Assembly: GCA_016789265.1 (NCBI GenBank)
Contig: JAEUQK010000032.1
Location: 1 to 61,699 of the forward strand
DNA: 61,699 bases
Direction of reading: 5' to 3'
Source: Blastocatellia bacterium
GTDB taxonomy: Bacteria; Acidobacteriota; Blastocatellia; Pyrinomonadales; Pyrinomonadaceae
Part shown: piece after piece, positions 43,789 through 53,029 of the stretch
How positions within the stretch are numbered: position 1 is the stretch's first letter
How the letters are laid out: each line of letters starts with the position of its first letter
Made by a program: the position numbers and the translations under genes
The notes under the pieces: model-generated
Databases searched by the model: none
What the model was told of the DNA's origin: nothing
The model's input: the letters and a program-made list of their open reading frames with translations, nothing else

Positions 43789-45405
43789 ATGTCAAACAAT
43801 TTTCGTTTTGCTTCATCGTCTGTTTCTGAACGCGGCCTAAGCGAAAAACGCCCGGTTAACGAGGACTCGTATATCGATCTCAAGAATCTCGGTCTATTTG
43901 CGGTCGCGGATGGCGTCGGCGGCGCTCAGGCTGGCGATGTGGCATCGCAAATGGCAGTAGAGATCCTCGGTGAAGCATTCGCGAACCTGCCTGAGAATTT
44001 TGACGCTGAAGTTGTAATGCGGGTCGCAATAGAAAGGGCGAATCAAGCAATTCACCAAATGTCGAGTGAGATCCCGCAGCTCGCGTCCATGGCCACAACT
44101 ATCGCGGCCCTTCACATTTCCGGAAACATTGCGACCATCGGGCATGTGGGCGATTCAAGAGTTTACAGAATATTACCTGATGGAACACTTCAGCGTGAAA
44201 CGGCCGACCATTCAGTGGTGGAAGAAGAGGTACGGGCTGGCAGAATGACACCCGAGCAGGCTCTGGTTCACCCAAGCCGCAATGTGATCAGCCGGGCGCT
44301 CGGGGCCGAGGATACGGTCGATGTCGACCTTAAGACCATAATGGTCGAGCCCGGAACGATGTTCTTGCTATGTTCCGACGGAATAACTAGACACATAGAG
44401 GACGGCGAACTCACACGGCTTTTTAACAACGAGATCGAGCCGGATATCCTGATCGATCAAATGAAAGATATCTGCTACAGCCGCGGTGCCGAAGACAATT
44501 TGACTGCGGTTGTGGTTCGTGTGTCGAGCGAACTTGCGTCAACTTTCGCCATGACCGACGCCGAACCAACGATGGAAAATGTTGAAGAAGAGACGGTTGC
44601 AACGGCTCGTTCACCATTTGACAGCCTGGCGGATCAAGAACCGCAGGAGATCGAGGTCGAGAACCAAACGATCGAAGTTAAACACGAGGACATTCCGGGG
44701 ATCTCAGTTGAATCGGATGAGGAAGCCTACCTCCTTCAAGAGACCGAAGAAACTGTTGGATCCGAGCCAATGCCGCCAGAGGAATATACGTCCTCGAGCG
44801 TAGTCGTTCCTGCGGGCGGTGATTCGCCATCACCCCTTCAAGACGAAAGTCCAAGCCTGAGTTTTCAAGCATATGCGGATAAAAGTGAACCAAAGCGTTC
44901 AGGAGGGTTTATTTCGACTTTCCTCTTCTTTCTGCTTGGTGCAGCTGTGGGCGCTGGTGGATATTTCGGGTGGCAGCAACTTAATCCACCACCTCAGGTT
45001 CCGGTCCTAAACGAAACAAAAAGCAATAACATACCGTTGACGGCCTTTGAAGAAGCCCGGCGCGAGGTCGATAAAGCTCCCGACCGTTTTTTGGCCGCGA
45101 ACGCTGCGAGTCCACAGGACGCAGAGGACCATTACCTTTTGGGACGCGCACAGCTATTGACCGGAAAATATGTGGAAGCGACCCGGCAATTTACCCTCGC
45201 AAAGGAACGACTTGCAGATGTTGACCCGGCAAATGCGAAAACGCTCGCCGCCGAGATCGCGTTGGGTTCGGCGATCGCCGGAAATCCCGCAGTCGCAGAG
45301 GCATTTGCGAAAGAGATCGCTGCAGGCAATCAACCCGGCAACGCAAACACTAACGTAAACTCAAATTTGAATTCGAACACAAATCGGCCCGGCCCGATCC
45401 GTTGA
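43789..45405 (+). CDS. PP2C-family Ser/Thr phosphatase with C-terminal TM and extracellular tail
   Basis: A 538-residue protein. ATG 43789 is chosen because GGAG (43777-43780) lies 8 nt upstream, whereas the ATG at 43783 is too close. The PP2C catalytic domain (residues 1-240) has RPVNEDS, ADGVGG, GHVGDSRVY and CSDGI, which bind two Mn/Mg ions. An acidic linker precedes one TM (STFLFFLLGAAVGAGGYFGW), and a TPR-like helical tail ends in an Asn-rich NTNVNSNLNSN stretch. This is the PstP counterpart of the kinase across the divergent promoter. Its stop abuts the methyltransferase stop on the other strand. Confidence 0.9.
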   Translation: MSNNFRFASSSVSERGLSEKRPVNEDSYIDLKNLGLFAVADGVGGAQAGDVASQMAVEILGEAFANLPENFDAEVVMRVAIERANQAIHQMSSEIPQLASMATTIAALHISGNIATIGHVGDSRVYRILPDGTLQRETADHSVVEEEVRAGRMTPEQALVHPSRNVISRALGAEDTVDVDLKTIMVEPGTMFLLCSDGITRHIEDGELTRLFNNEIEPDILIDQMKDICYSRGAEDNLTAVVVRVSSELASTFAMTDAEPTMENVEEETVATARSPFDSLADQEPQEIEVENQTIEVKHEDIPGISVESDEEAYLLQETEETVGSEPMPPEEYTSSSVVVPAGGDSPSPLQDESPSLSFQAYADKSEPKRSGGFISTFLFFLLGAAVGAGGYFGWQQLNPPPQVPVLNETKSNNIPLTAFEEARREVDKAPDRFLAANAASPQDAEDHYLLGRAQLLTGKYVEATRQFTLAKERLADVDPANAKTLAAEIALGSAIAGNPAVAEAFAKEIAAGNQPGNANTNVNSNLNSNTNRPGPIR

Positions 45406-46224
45406 TCACTCGATAGTCGTATCTCGCTGGCGTTTTGCTTCAAAAAGAATGATCCCGGCGGATACGGCAAGGTTAAGACTTTCGACGCCGTTTTCCATCG
45501 AAATACGTACCCGTTCATCGACCATCTCGAGTTCCCTGTCATGGAGCCCGTGTGCCTCGGATCCAAATATCAATATCCGCTTCTTGGTCCAGTCTGTATC
45601 AATATAATTTGACGAAGAACGAAGGTCGGCGGCTGTCGTTCTTAGGCCATGCTTCCCGGCCCAGCGGACCATTTGTCCAAAGTCAACGCCCTGCACGATC
45701 GGCAACCGAAAACATGACCCCATTGAAGCCCTGATCGACTTAGAAGAGAAAGCGTCGGCAGAACCAGGAGATGTCATGACGAGATCAACACCGGCAGCCT
45801 CAGCCGCCCGAATAACGGCACCAAGATTCAAGGGGTTGTTAATACGGTCGAGGTAAACGGCTATGTGACGGATCACCATGTGATCCAGATGATCGATCGA
45901 ATGGTCCGGCCGTTCGCCGATCAACACAATTCCCTGCGGGGTCTCGGTATCTACGAGCGAATCAAATGCCTTCTGAGAGACTATCTTTGCATCTTCGAAC
46001 TGACTAAGAAGGATCCCTATCCTCTTGTCTTCAAGACTTTGTTCAGAGAAAAAGGCATCTCGGATGCAGACTCCGGAACGAAGCGCTTCCTCCGCAAGCC
46101 GAACTCCTTCGACGAAGATCAGCCCTTCTTCCTTTCCTTCTCGTACACGCCGAGCGAGTTTCAAACTCGAATTATCACGGCTCGTGATCATTTCTGAAAT
46201 CGACATTGGAACTACTTTTACCAT
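45406..46224 (-). CDS. SpoU/TrmH-family RNA 2'-O-methyltransferase
   Basis: A 272-residue protein. The N-terminal substrate-binding domain ([22 protein letters not shown]...[12 protein letters not shown]) is followed by the SPOUT knot with [25 protein letters not shown] and [12 protein letters not shown]. These match 23S rRNA 2'-O-ribose methyltransferases such as RlmB/TsnR. The start ATG 46224 is supported by a promoter just upstream; ATG 46206 is an alternative. The stop codon is immediately adjacent to the PP2C stop on the opposite strand, with no terminator. Confidence 0.88.
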   Translation of the reverse strand: MVKVVPMSISEMITSRDNSSLKLARRVREGKEEGLIFVEGVRLAEEALRSGVCIRDAFFSEQSLEDKRIGILLSQFEDAKIVSQKAFDSLVDTETPQGIVLIGERPDHSIDHLDHMVIRHIAVYLDRINNPLNLGAVIRAAEAAGVDLVMTSPGSADAFSSKSIRASMGSCFRLPIVQGVDFGQMVRWAGKHGLRTTAADLRSSSNYIDTDWTKKRILIFGSEAHGLHDRELEMVDERVRISMENGVESLNLAVSAGIILFEAKRQRDTTIE

Positions 46225-46232
46225 CTTTCACT

Positions 46233-46260
46233 GATTTACGGTAGAAAACAGCCGGATCAA
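46233..46260 (-). promoter_or_regulatory. Promoter giving a leaderless methyltransferase mRNA
   Basis: Minus strand TTGATC (46260-46255), 16-nt spacer, TAAATC (46238-46233), 8 nt from the ATG at 46224. Confidence 0.4.
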
Positions 46261-46275
46261 CGTCGAAGCGCGCGT

Positions 46276-46304
46276 TTGCAAACACCCGCTTTCTCGCTTA
46301 ACTT
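46276..46304 (+). promoter_or_regulatory. Promoter giving a leaderless carboxylase mRNA
   Basis: TTGCAA (46276-46281), 17-nt spacer, TAACTT (46299-46304), 7 nt before the ATG at 46312. Confidence 0.5.
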
Positions 46305-46311
46305 AAATCTG

Positions 46312-47874
46312 ATGAAACCCGAATCACGGCCTATGAGCAAACTCGAATTGCTAAAGGAACGCAGCACCCTCGCCGAAGTGGGCGGCGGAAAGGCACGCCT
46401 CGATAAACAGAAGGCGAGCGGTAAGATGACCGCCCGCGAACGCATAGATTTCTTTCTGGACGAAGGTACATTTGAGGAGTTCGACAAGTTCGTAGTTCAT
46501 CGATCGACGGATTTTGGACTAGATGAGCAAAAATATCCCGGCGATGGTGTGGTGACCGGACACGGACTAGTTGACGGCCGCGAGGTCTTCGTATTTGCTC
46601 AGGATTTTACCGTTTTCGGCGGTTCATTGTCTGAAACGCATGCACAAAAGATCTGCAAGGTGATGGACCTTGCGATGAAGGTCGGAGCGCCCGTGGTCGG
46701 GCTTAACGATTCCGGCGGAGCCCGAATTCAGGAAGGCGTGGTCAGCCTCGGCGGATACGCTGATATTTTTCTGCGGAACACGCTTTCAAGCGGTGTTATT
46801 CCGCAAATAAGCTGCATTCTTGGGCCGTGTGCAGGCGGCGCGGTCTATTCGCCGGCGATCACGGATTTCAACGTGATGGTGAAAGATTCGTCGTATATGT
46901 TCATCACGGGCCCGGACGTGATCAAAACAGTTACGCATGAGGACGTTACCAAAGATGAGCTCGGCGGGGCGATGACACACAATGCCAAATCAGGCGTGGC
47001 ACATTTCGCCGCTGATTCCGATGAGCACGCGTTGCGTATAACACGTGAACTTCTCTCGTTTGTCCCGTCCAACAATATGGAGAACCCTCCATTCGTTGCT
47101 ACGAGCGACCCGACAGACCGTAAAGACACGAAGCTGAACTCGATCGTGCCGGAATCGTCAAATCAGCCTTATGACATCCGAGAGATCATTAACACAGTGG
47201 TCGATGAGGGTTATTTCTTCGAAGTTCAAGAGCATTACGCACCAAATATCGTCATCGGATTTGCGAGACTGGGAGGATATTCGGTCGGTATCGTCGCCAA
47301 TCAGCCTGCATTTCTTGCCGGCGTTCTGGACATAGACGCATCGGTAAAAGCCGCTAGGTTTGTGCGGTTTTGTGATTGTTTCAATATTCCTTTGATCACA
47401 TTTGAAGACGTGCCCGGATTTTTGCCTGGTGTAAATCAGGAACATTTCGGCATCATTCGTCATGGCGCGAAGCTACTATATGCCTTCGCCGAGGCAACGG
47501 TGCCGAAGATCACCGTGATCACTCGAAAAGCCTATGGCGGAGCTTACTGCGTCATGGCGTCAAAACATATTCGCACCGACATCAACTTCGCATATCCGAC
47601 GGCTGAGATCGCTGTGATGGGAGCCGAAGGTGCCGTCGGTGTGTTGTATCGAAAGGATCTGGCCGAAACGACTAACCCCGAAGAGACGCGCACTCGGCTA
47701 GTGAATGAGTTTACGGAGAAATTTGCAAATCCTTATGTCGCCGCCGAACGAGGGTTTGTTGACGAGATCATCGAACCGGCAGAGACGAGGCCTAAGCTCA
47801 TTCGCGCTCTTTCTTTATTGCAGAACAAACGCGACACGAATCCGCCGAAGAAGCACGGCAATATTCCCCTTTAA
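46312..47874 (+). CDS. Acyl-CoA carboxylase carboxyltransferase beta subunit (PccB/MmdA-like)
   Basis: A 520-residue two-lobed carboxyltransferase. The start ATG 46312 is favoured by the -10 box 7 nt upstream; ATG 46333 is an alternative. Signatures are [48 protein letters not shown] in lobe one, and [13 protein letters not shown] and [11 protein letters not shown] in lobe two. It transfers CO2 to propionyl-CoA, or in MmdA-type enzymes decarboxylates methylmalonyl-CoA. The partner biotin carboxylase and mutase are not in the window. It is divergent from the SpoU gene by 87 bp. Confidence 0.92.
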   Translation: MKPESRPMSKLELLKERSTLAEVGGGKARLDKQKASGKMTARERIDFFLDEGTFEEFDKFVVHRSTDFGLDEQKYPGDGVVTGHGLVDGREVFVFAQDFTVFGGSLSETHAQKICKVMDLAMKVGAPVVGLNDSGGARIQEGVVSLGGYADIFLRNTLSSGVIPQISCILGPCAGGAVYSPAITDFNVMVKDSSYMFITGPDVIKTVTHEDVTKDELGGAMTHNAKSGVAHFAADSDEHALRITRELLSFVPSNNMENPPFVATSDPTDRKDTKLNSIVPESSNQPYDIREIINTVVDEGYFFEVQEHYAPNIVIGFARLGGYSVGIVANQPAFLAGVLDIDASVKAARFVRFCDCFNIPLITFEDVPGFLPGVNQEHFGIIRHGAKLLYAFAEATVPKITVITRKAYGGAYCVMASKHIRTDINFAYPTAEIAVMGAEGAVGVLYRKDLAETTNPEETRTRLVNEFTEKFANPYVAAERGFVDEIIEPAETRPKLIRALSLLQNKRDTNPPKKHGNIPL

Positions 47875-47876
47875 GA

Positions 47877-47952
47877 ATCACTTTAAGTGTGGCCGGGCCG
47901 ACGGTTAAGATATCGGTTTAAGTCTAGGGCAGCTCGATAGATCACTTTAAGT
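47877..47952 (+). repeat. Three TTTAAGT repeats in the leader of alr
   Basis: ATCACTTTAAGT occurs exactly at 47877-47888 and 47941-47952, with a third TTTAAGT at 47917-47923. The first copy is the palindrome CACTT-T-AAGTG. The last copy ends 4 nt before the alr ATG. It could be an operator array or a duplicated leader. Confidence 0.45.
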
Positions 47953-47956
47953 TACG

Positions 47957-49099
47957 ATGCCACCACCTACCGGCCATCGCCCGACCTGGGCAGAGATAGA
48001 TCTGGACAATCTGGCATTCAATTTTCACTCGGTCAAGACGTTTGTTGGATCGGAAGTGGAATATATGGCAGTGGTAAAGGCAAACGCCTACGGACACGGT
48101 TCGGTCGAATGCTCCCGACGCCTGGAATCCGAAGGAGTGGACTGGTTTGCCGTCGCGCTACCGGAAGAAGGTATTGCTCTGCGAAATGCCGGTATCTCTA
48201 GGCCGATACTCTGCCTGGGCGGTTTTTGGCCAGGACAGGAAAAACAGCTCTTTGAATTTGATCTGACGCCCGTTGTTTTCATTCCGGAACATGCTGAAAT
48301 GCTGAATGCGGCTGCATACGCTGCTGGAGTCACCAAAGCTATTCATGTGAAGTTCGACACCGGAATGGGTCGAGTGGGTGTGAGGTCGGAAGAGGTCAAG
48401 GAATTCGCCTCAAGGCTTGTCGCTTTCTCAAATTTGAAGGTCGACGGATTGATGACCCACTTTGCGGTTGCCGACAAACTCGCCGAAAATGAGTTTACTA
48501 ACCAGCAGATCTCTAGATTTCAGCATGCGGTCTCTATTTTTAACGATCACGGTTTTCATCCGAAATACCTTGATATGGCCAATTCGCCCGGGGCGGTGGC
48601 CCATCCGTACTCGCGTGGAAACTTGGTCCGGCTCGGAGGCGTGCTTTATGGGCTCGGCGGCGACGTGTTACCTCAGGAAATTCCGCTGCCGGTTTTGAAG
48701 CCGTTAATGTCGCTCAAATCGCAGGTTGCTATGGTGAAAGACGTGCCATTGGGCGAGACCATTGGTTACGGACGAACGTTTTTGACGAAACGAGACTCAA
48801 GGATCGCGACAATTCCGATCGGTTATCACGACGGCCTAAGCCGGGCACTCTCAAATGTCGGTTCCTTTATAATAAACGGCTGCATGGCGCCGATAGTCGG
48901 GCGTATTTCCATGGATTGGACCACGATTGATGTCACCGATGTTCCGGACGTTTGCGTTGGGAGCGAAGTGACGATCATTGGGTCCCAGGGCGAGGCCACC
49001 ATTAAAGCAGAAGATATTGCCCTAAACTTAAATACGATCTCGTATGAAGTGACGTGCTCGATAGATTCACGCGTGCCTAGGGTTTACGTGCCCAATTAA
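47957..49099 (+). CDS. alr: Alanine racemase
   Basis: A 380-residue fold-III PLP enzyme. K41 (AVVKANAYGHG) forms the Schiff base, and the catalytic tyrosine is in GETIGYGRTF (about residue 270). MGRVGVR and ANSPGAVAHP are further signatures. It supplies D-alanine for peptidoglycan, which fits the nearby wall genes. The length is normal. Confidence 0.94.
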   Translation: MPPPTGHRPTWAEIDLDNLAFNFHSVKTFVGSEVEYMAVVKANAYGHGSVECSRRLESEGVDWFAVALPEEGIALRNAGISRPILCLGGFWPGQEKQLFEFDLTPVVFIPEHAEMLNAAAYAAGVTKAIHVKFDTGMGRVGVRSEEVKEFASRLVAFSNLKVDGLMTHFAVADKLAENEFTNQQISRFQHAVSIFNDHGFHPKYLDMANSPGAVAHPYSRGNLVRLGGVLYGLGGDVLPQEIPLPVLKPLMSLKSQVAMVKDVPLGETIGYGRTFLTKRDSRIATIPIGYHDGLSRALSNVGSFIINGCMAPIVGRISMDWTTIDVTDVPDVCVGSEVTIIGSQGEATIKAEDIALNLNTISYEVTCSIDSRVPRVYVPN

Positions 49100-49187
49100 A
49101 TTCTCCTTAGGGTTTACCAAATGGCTGCATTGGCTTAAAATTCTTGCGGTCAGTTGCGAACAAATCCATCCCTTCATTGATACCGAT

Positions 49188-49775
49188 ATGAATTATCCTT
49201 TAGAACTGTCGTTCAAGATCCTGGCTATCGCCAGCCAGATCTATGTTCGAGATGCAAACGGAATCCTGATCGGCTACGTAAAGCAAAAACTCTTCAAACT
49301 TAAGGAAGACATAAACGTCTTTGCAGACGAAGGTCAAACGCAACACCTTTTCAATATCAAAGCCGATCGCGTGCTCGATTTCTCGGCAAAGTACAATTTC
49401 ACCGACGCGGGCGGCCGGTATCTTGGATCTGTCCGGAGAAAAGGTATGCGTTCGATCTTTAAGGCGAATTACGAGATCTGCGACCCGAGCGGCGTCCAGG
49501 TGATGCAGATCCACGAAGAGAACGGATGGATAAAGGTCGTAGATGCGCTGATCGGCGAATTGCCGGTGATCGGGATGTTTACCGGCTACCTATTCAATCC
49601 TTCTTACTTAGTGTCCAGAATGGACAATACTCCTGTTGCCAGACTCCAGAAACAACCGGCATTCTTTGAGGGGAAGTTTCAGCTTTCTCCGCAAGGACAG
49701 TTCTCCAGCGATGAAGAATCTTTGGTTTTGCTAAGTGTGTTGACAATGACGCTGCTCGAACGGGCCCGCGGCTAA
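49188..49775 (+). CDS. LURP-one-related / scramblase-like family protein
   Basis: A 195-residue protein. The beta-strand repeats (SQIYVRDANGILIGYVKQKLFKLKEDINVF, then FTDAGGRYLGSVRRKGMRSIFKANYEICD) match the LURP-one/Tubby-like beta-barrel that also includes phospholipid scramblases. A short hydrophobic segment (ELPVIGMFTGYLFNPSYLV) could touch the membrane. Function in bacteria is unknown. Its stop overlaps the next start by one base (TAATG), so it is coupled to yihY. Confidence 0.78.
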   Translation: MNYPLELSFKILAIASQIYVRDANGILIGYVKQKLFKLKEDINVFADEGQTQHLFNIKADRVLDFSAKYNFTDAGGRYLGSVRRKGMRSIFKANYEICDPSGVQVMQIHEENGWIKVVDALIGELPVIGMFTGYLFNPSYLVSRMDNTPVARLQKQPAFFEGKFQLSPQGQFSSDEESLVLLSVLTMTLLERARG

Positions 49776-50671
49776 TGGACTCTTGGTTTGAGTTTCCATG
49801 GAAGGAATTTCTCTTTAAGTGCTATCGAAAGGCACTGGTTGCCGATCTGTTGAGCAGGTCGGCACAAGTCGCGTTCTACTTTGCGTTTTCATTGTTCCCG
49901 CTCTTGTTTTTCCTGGTGAGTTTGTTTGGGCTGATCCTTGACTCGACCGAAGAACTGCAGCGAGAAATGTTTGCCTACCTTCGGCAAATGATGCCAGCCA
50001 CCGCATTTGACCTGGTACGGCGAACCGTTCAGGAAGTCGTCGAGACGAGTTCGACAGGAAAGCTGACCTTTGGACTACTGGTAACGCTTTGGTCGGCTTC
50101 GGCAGGGATCGACAGTATTAGAAACGCTCTTAATGCGGTGTACGGCTTGCGAGAATCGCGGTGGTGGTGGAAACGAAAATTACAGTCGATCGGGATAACC
50201 CTGATCTTCATCCTGCTGACTGCGGTCGTTTTGCTGATCGTTTTTTACGGGTGGCAAATGTTCCGATCAGGCCTTTCGATGGTCGGCATCGAGGTCTCGT
50301 CGCCGCTGATACTGATCTCAATACAATGGATCTCGATACTTTTGGTCATGTTATTTGTGTGCGAGGTCATTTATAATCTGCTTCCAAACTACAAACGACC
50401 GAAATGGCGTTGGGTCACGCCGGGATCTATTGTTGCCATCGCGCTTTGGTTGTTACTTACGAATGGCTTTCGGCTCTACCTCGGATATTTCAATTCATAC
50501 AGTAAGGCATACGGGTCTCTTGGCGCGGTGATAATCCTATTATTATGGCTATATCTAACCGCACTTGTTGTTATTGTGGGAGGTGCGATCAACTCAGTTT
50601 ACAGCTCGATCGAAATAGAAGAAGCTGAAACCGGGCCAGTTACGGACATGGAAACAACCAACTCCGAGTAG
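49775..50671 (+). CDS. YihY/BrkB-family inner-membrane protein
   Basis: A 298-residue protein with six TM segments. The YihY pattern is clear: RSAQVAFYFAFSLFPLLFFLVSL near the N-terminus, LVTLWSASAGIDSIRNALNAVYG in the middle and YNLLPNYKRPKWRWVTPGSIVAIALWLLL later. Once called RNase BN in error, the family now has no firm role. The ATG overlaps the LURP-one stop, suggesting a joint membrane function. Confidence 0.88.
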   Translation: MDSWFEFPWKEFLFKCYRKALVADLLSRSAQVAFYFAFSLFPLLFFLVSLFGLILDSTEELQREMFAYLRQMMPATAFDLVRRTVQEVVETSSTGKLTFGLLVTLWSASAGIDSIRNALNAVYGLRESRWWWKRKLQSIGITLIFILLTAVVLLIVFYGWQMFRSGLSMVGIEVSSPLILISIQWISILLVMLFVCEVIYNLLPNYKRPKWRWVTPGSIVAIALWLLLTNGFRLYLGYFNSYSKAYGSLGAVIILLLWLYLTALVVIVGGAINSVYSSIEIEEAETGPVTDMETTNSE

Positions 50672-50735
50672 TTTTTCCATCGTAAATGTCATTTGATAGA
50701 CTCTAGTTTCATTTCATTTGCCCCTTTAGAAATTT

Positions 50736-51764
50736 ATGTCATTAATGCTCACCGAGATCGCTGAACAGCCGGACGTTCTCGAACGAACTATTGCCGCAGA
50801 ACGAGAGAAACTCGTAAAGATCGGCGATTTCCTGCGACAGAAAGACATCGATCTTATCGTTCTTGTCGCACGAGGAAGTTCGGACAATGCTGCCCTGTTT
50901 GGGCGATATTTGCTTGAGGTTACGACGGGCATACCTGTTTCGTTGTCGGCTCCCTCGGTTTACACCCTTTACAACGCCAAACTTAGGCTGAAACGAGCCG
51001 TCGTGATCGGTGTTTCCCAATCAGGCGAGGGAGACGACATCAACCACGTCCTTGAGGCCGCGAAGGATGCGGGGGCGTTTACTCTAAGTATTACAAACGA
51101 AGCCGGGTCGACAATGGCCCGACTTACCGACGAGACATTGCTGATCCATGCAGGTCGCGAGAAATCCGTGGCGGCCACAAAGACGTATACAGGGCAGATG
51201 CTCCATTTTTACATGCTGGCTTCTGTTGTTGGCGATAAACGCATTGATTACAGTCGAATACCTGAATATACCTCGAAAGCACTTGAACTTAAAGAACAAG
51301 TTGAAGAGATAGTTCAGAGATACGCCTTTATGGAAAACTGCGTCATCGTGGGACGCGGCATGAACTATGGAAACTCGTATGAACTCGCACTGAAGCTGAT
51401 GGAGACGTGCTATGTCGTTGCCGAGAGGTTCTCTTCAGCGGACTTTTTTCACGGCCCCTTGGCGATCGTGGAGAGGCGATTTCCCGTGATCCTGTTTGGG
51501 CCATCAGGCGTCACAAAGAAAAGCAACATCGATCTTCTCGATCGGCTTAGAGAACTGAATGCCGATTCCCTTTCTATCACAAATGATGAGGAGATAGCGG
51601 GGCTTTCGTCGAGAGGAATAAGTATGCCGGCAGAACTGGACGAATTCTTATCGCCGATCCCCTTCATCGTTCCTGCCCAGCTTTTCGCGGCCTATCTTGC
51701 CGAAGCAAAGGGCCTGGATCCGGATGCCCCGAGGTCTCTTGCAAAGGTTACCAAAACGCTGTGA
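50736..51764 (+). CDS. SIS-domain protein, GlmS isomerase-like
   Basis: A 342-residue protein with two SIS sugar-isomerase domains. MLTEIAEQPDVLERT is the GlmS-type lead-in. ARGSSDNAALFGRYLLE and GVSQSGEGDD bind phosphosugar in SIS-1. GRGMNYGNSYELALKLMETCYVVAERFSSADFFHGP is the SIS-2 signature. The glutaminase domain of GlmS is absent, so it probably isomerises or deaminates an amino sugar phosphate with free ammonia. It is coupled by GTGA to an O-antigen ligase-like gene, suggesting a role in surface glycan supply. Confidence 0.86.
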   Translation: MSLMLTEIAEQPDVLERTIAAEREKLVKIGDFLRQKDIDLIVLVARGSSDNAALFGRYLLEVTTGIPVSLSAPSVYTLYNAKLRLKRAVVIGVSQSGEGDDINHVLEAAKDAGAFTLSITNEAGSTMARLTDETLLIHAGREKSVAATKTYTGQMLHFYMLASVVGDKRIDYSRIPEYTSKALELKEQVEEIVQRYAFMENCVIVGRGMNYGNSYELALKLMETCYVVAERFSSADFFHGPLAIVERRFPVILFGPSGVTKKSNIDLLDRLRELNADSLSITNDEEIAGLSSRGISMPAELDEFLSPIPFIVPAQLFAAYLAEAKGLDPDAPRSLAKVTKTL

Positions 51765-53029
51765 TCCGATGGACTGAACGAGTCTTCCTATTTCTCGTTT
51801 TTTCGCTTGGCTTTATGCAGCCGGGCATGAACATCTCGGGCCTGCACACGACCCTTACCGACGCGATATTTCTGCTGACACTATCGCTTTTCACGATAGC
51901 CTGGATATCTGGAAAGACCAGCCTTTCCCGCGATCCCATTCACAAATACCTAGCGGCCTTTCTTCTTGCAATGGCCGTTTCGGCGGCCTTCTCGATCATG
52001 CCAAGGACCGGCGTGCTCAAACTCGCAGGAGTCGGATATCTGGTCTGCTTGGTTGTTTTGACCATCAATGTGGTCAGAAACGAACGAATGTTAAAGTCGG
52101 CGATACTTGTTTGGATAACAGCGAGTACCGCTGCCGCCTTAATTGGGGCGATCACAGTCGTCCTTTTCTACGTCGATCGAACGAGTCCGTGGCACAGCAT
52201 ATTTCTGCATCACTATGGCTCGCTTCCGGTCGGCAACTACCCCAGGATCCAATCGACGTTCCTTTACCCGGCAATGTTGTGCAACTATCTTACGGCAGGC
52301 ATTTTGTTGATCCTGGCATCGTTTAAGCTGGGCTGGATCAAAAACAAGCCGACGGCATTTTGCTTGATTCTTCACGGCATTGCAGCGATCTTCACATTGA
52401 CACCGGGGCTCGGCGGACTGGTATTTGCGATCGCATTATGGGTCGGCTTTATGATTATTGAAGGAAAGCGCCCGTTATATGGCAAAATCGCTTTTGCCGC
52501 GGGATCGCTGGTGTTCATTTTGTCGATAGCAGTTTCAGCTTTCTCGATCCGGCCGATAGCCACATCGCCTTTTACGTACGATGTTTTCGGAGTGCGAATC
52601 GATCCGACCCAAAGACTGCTCGCGTGGCGCGACGCAATTGAAACATTCATCCAGCATCCTTTATTTGGAAAAGGCGTCGGACTGGGAGTAGCAAATGTCC
52701 GGTTTCAGGCTCCCTCCGGGCAAATGCAAATTCTTACGGATGCTCACAACACCTTTCTGAGCATCGCGGGACAGGCTGGGATTCTTGGGTCGGCAGCGTT
52801 TTTCGCGCTTATGATCTCGACTCTCCGACGTGGCCTTATCTCACGAATAGGAGAAGTAACAAAAGTAACAAATAAACCGATCTCTCTGGCGATGACGATC
52901 GCCTTCATTTCCGGAATAGCTTTTCAGGGTATGGTCGGTTCGTTTGAAGACGCTCGACATCTTTGGGTGCTTCTTGGATTGATAGTTGCGGCTTCGCGAA
53001 TAGACGTCCCGGCCAAAGCCGACCGCTAG
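51761..53029 (+). CDS. O-antigen ligase-like (Wzy_C/WaaL) membrane protein
   Basis: A 422-residue polytopic protein starting with GTG, overlapping the SIS stop as GTGA. About ten TM segments are evident. The Wzy_C signature is RLLAWRDAIETFIQHPLFGKGVGLG followed by TDAHNTFLSIAGQAGILG; the His and Arg/Glu residues in this loop are needed for ligase or polymerase activity. It joins undecaprenyl-linked glycan to lipid A core or polymerises it. Its stop TAG overlaps the kinase stop on the other strand in a shared CTAG. Confidence 0.85.
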   Translation: MIRWTERVFLFLVFSLGFMQPGMNISGLHTTLTDAIFLLTLSLFTIAWISGKTSLSRDPIHKYLAAFLLAMAVSAAFSIMPRTGVLKLAGVGYLVCLVVLTINVVRNERMLKSAILVWITASTAAALIGAITVVLFYVDRTSPWHSIFLHHYGSLPVGNYPRIQSTFLYPAMLCNYLTAGILLILASFKLGWIKNKPTAFCLILHGIAAIFTLTPGLGGLVFAIALWVGFMIIEGKRPLYGKIAFAAGSLVFILSIAVSAFSIRPIATSPFTYDVFGVRIDPTQRLLAWRDAIETFIQHPLFGKGVGLGVANVRFQAPSGQMQILTDAHNTFLSIAGQAGILGSAAFFALMISTLRRGLISRIGEVTKVTNKPISLAMTIAFISGIAFQGMVGSFEDARHLWVLLGLIVAASRIDVPAKADR

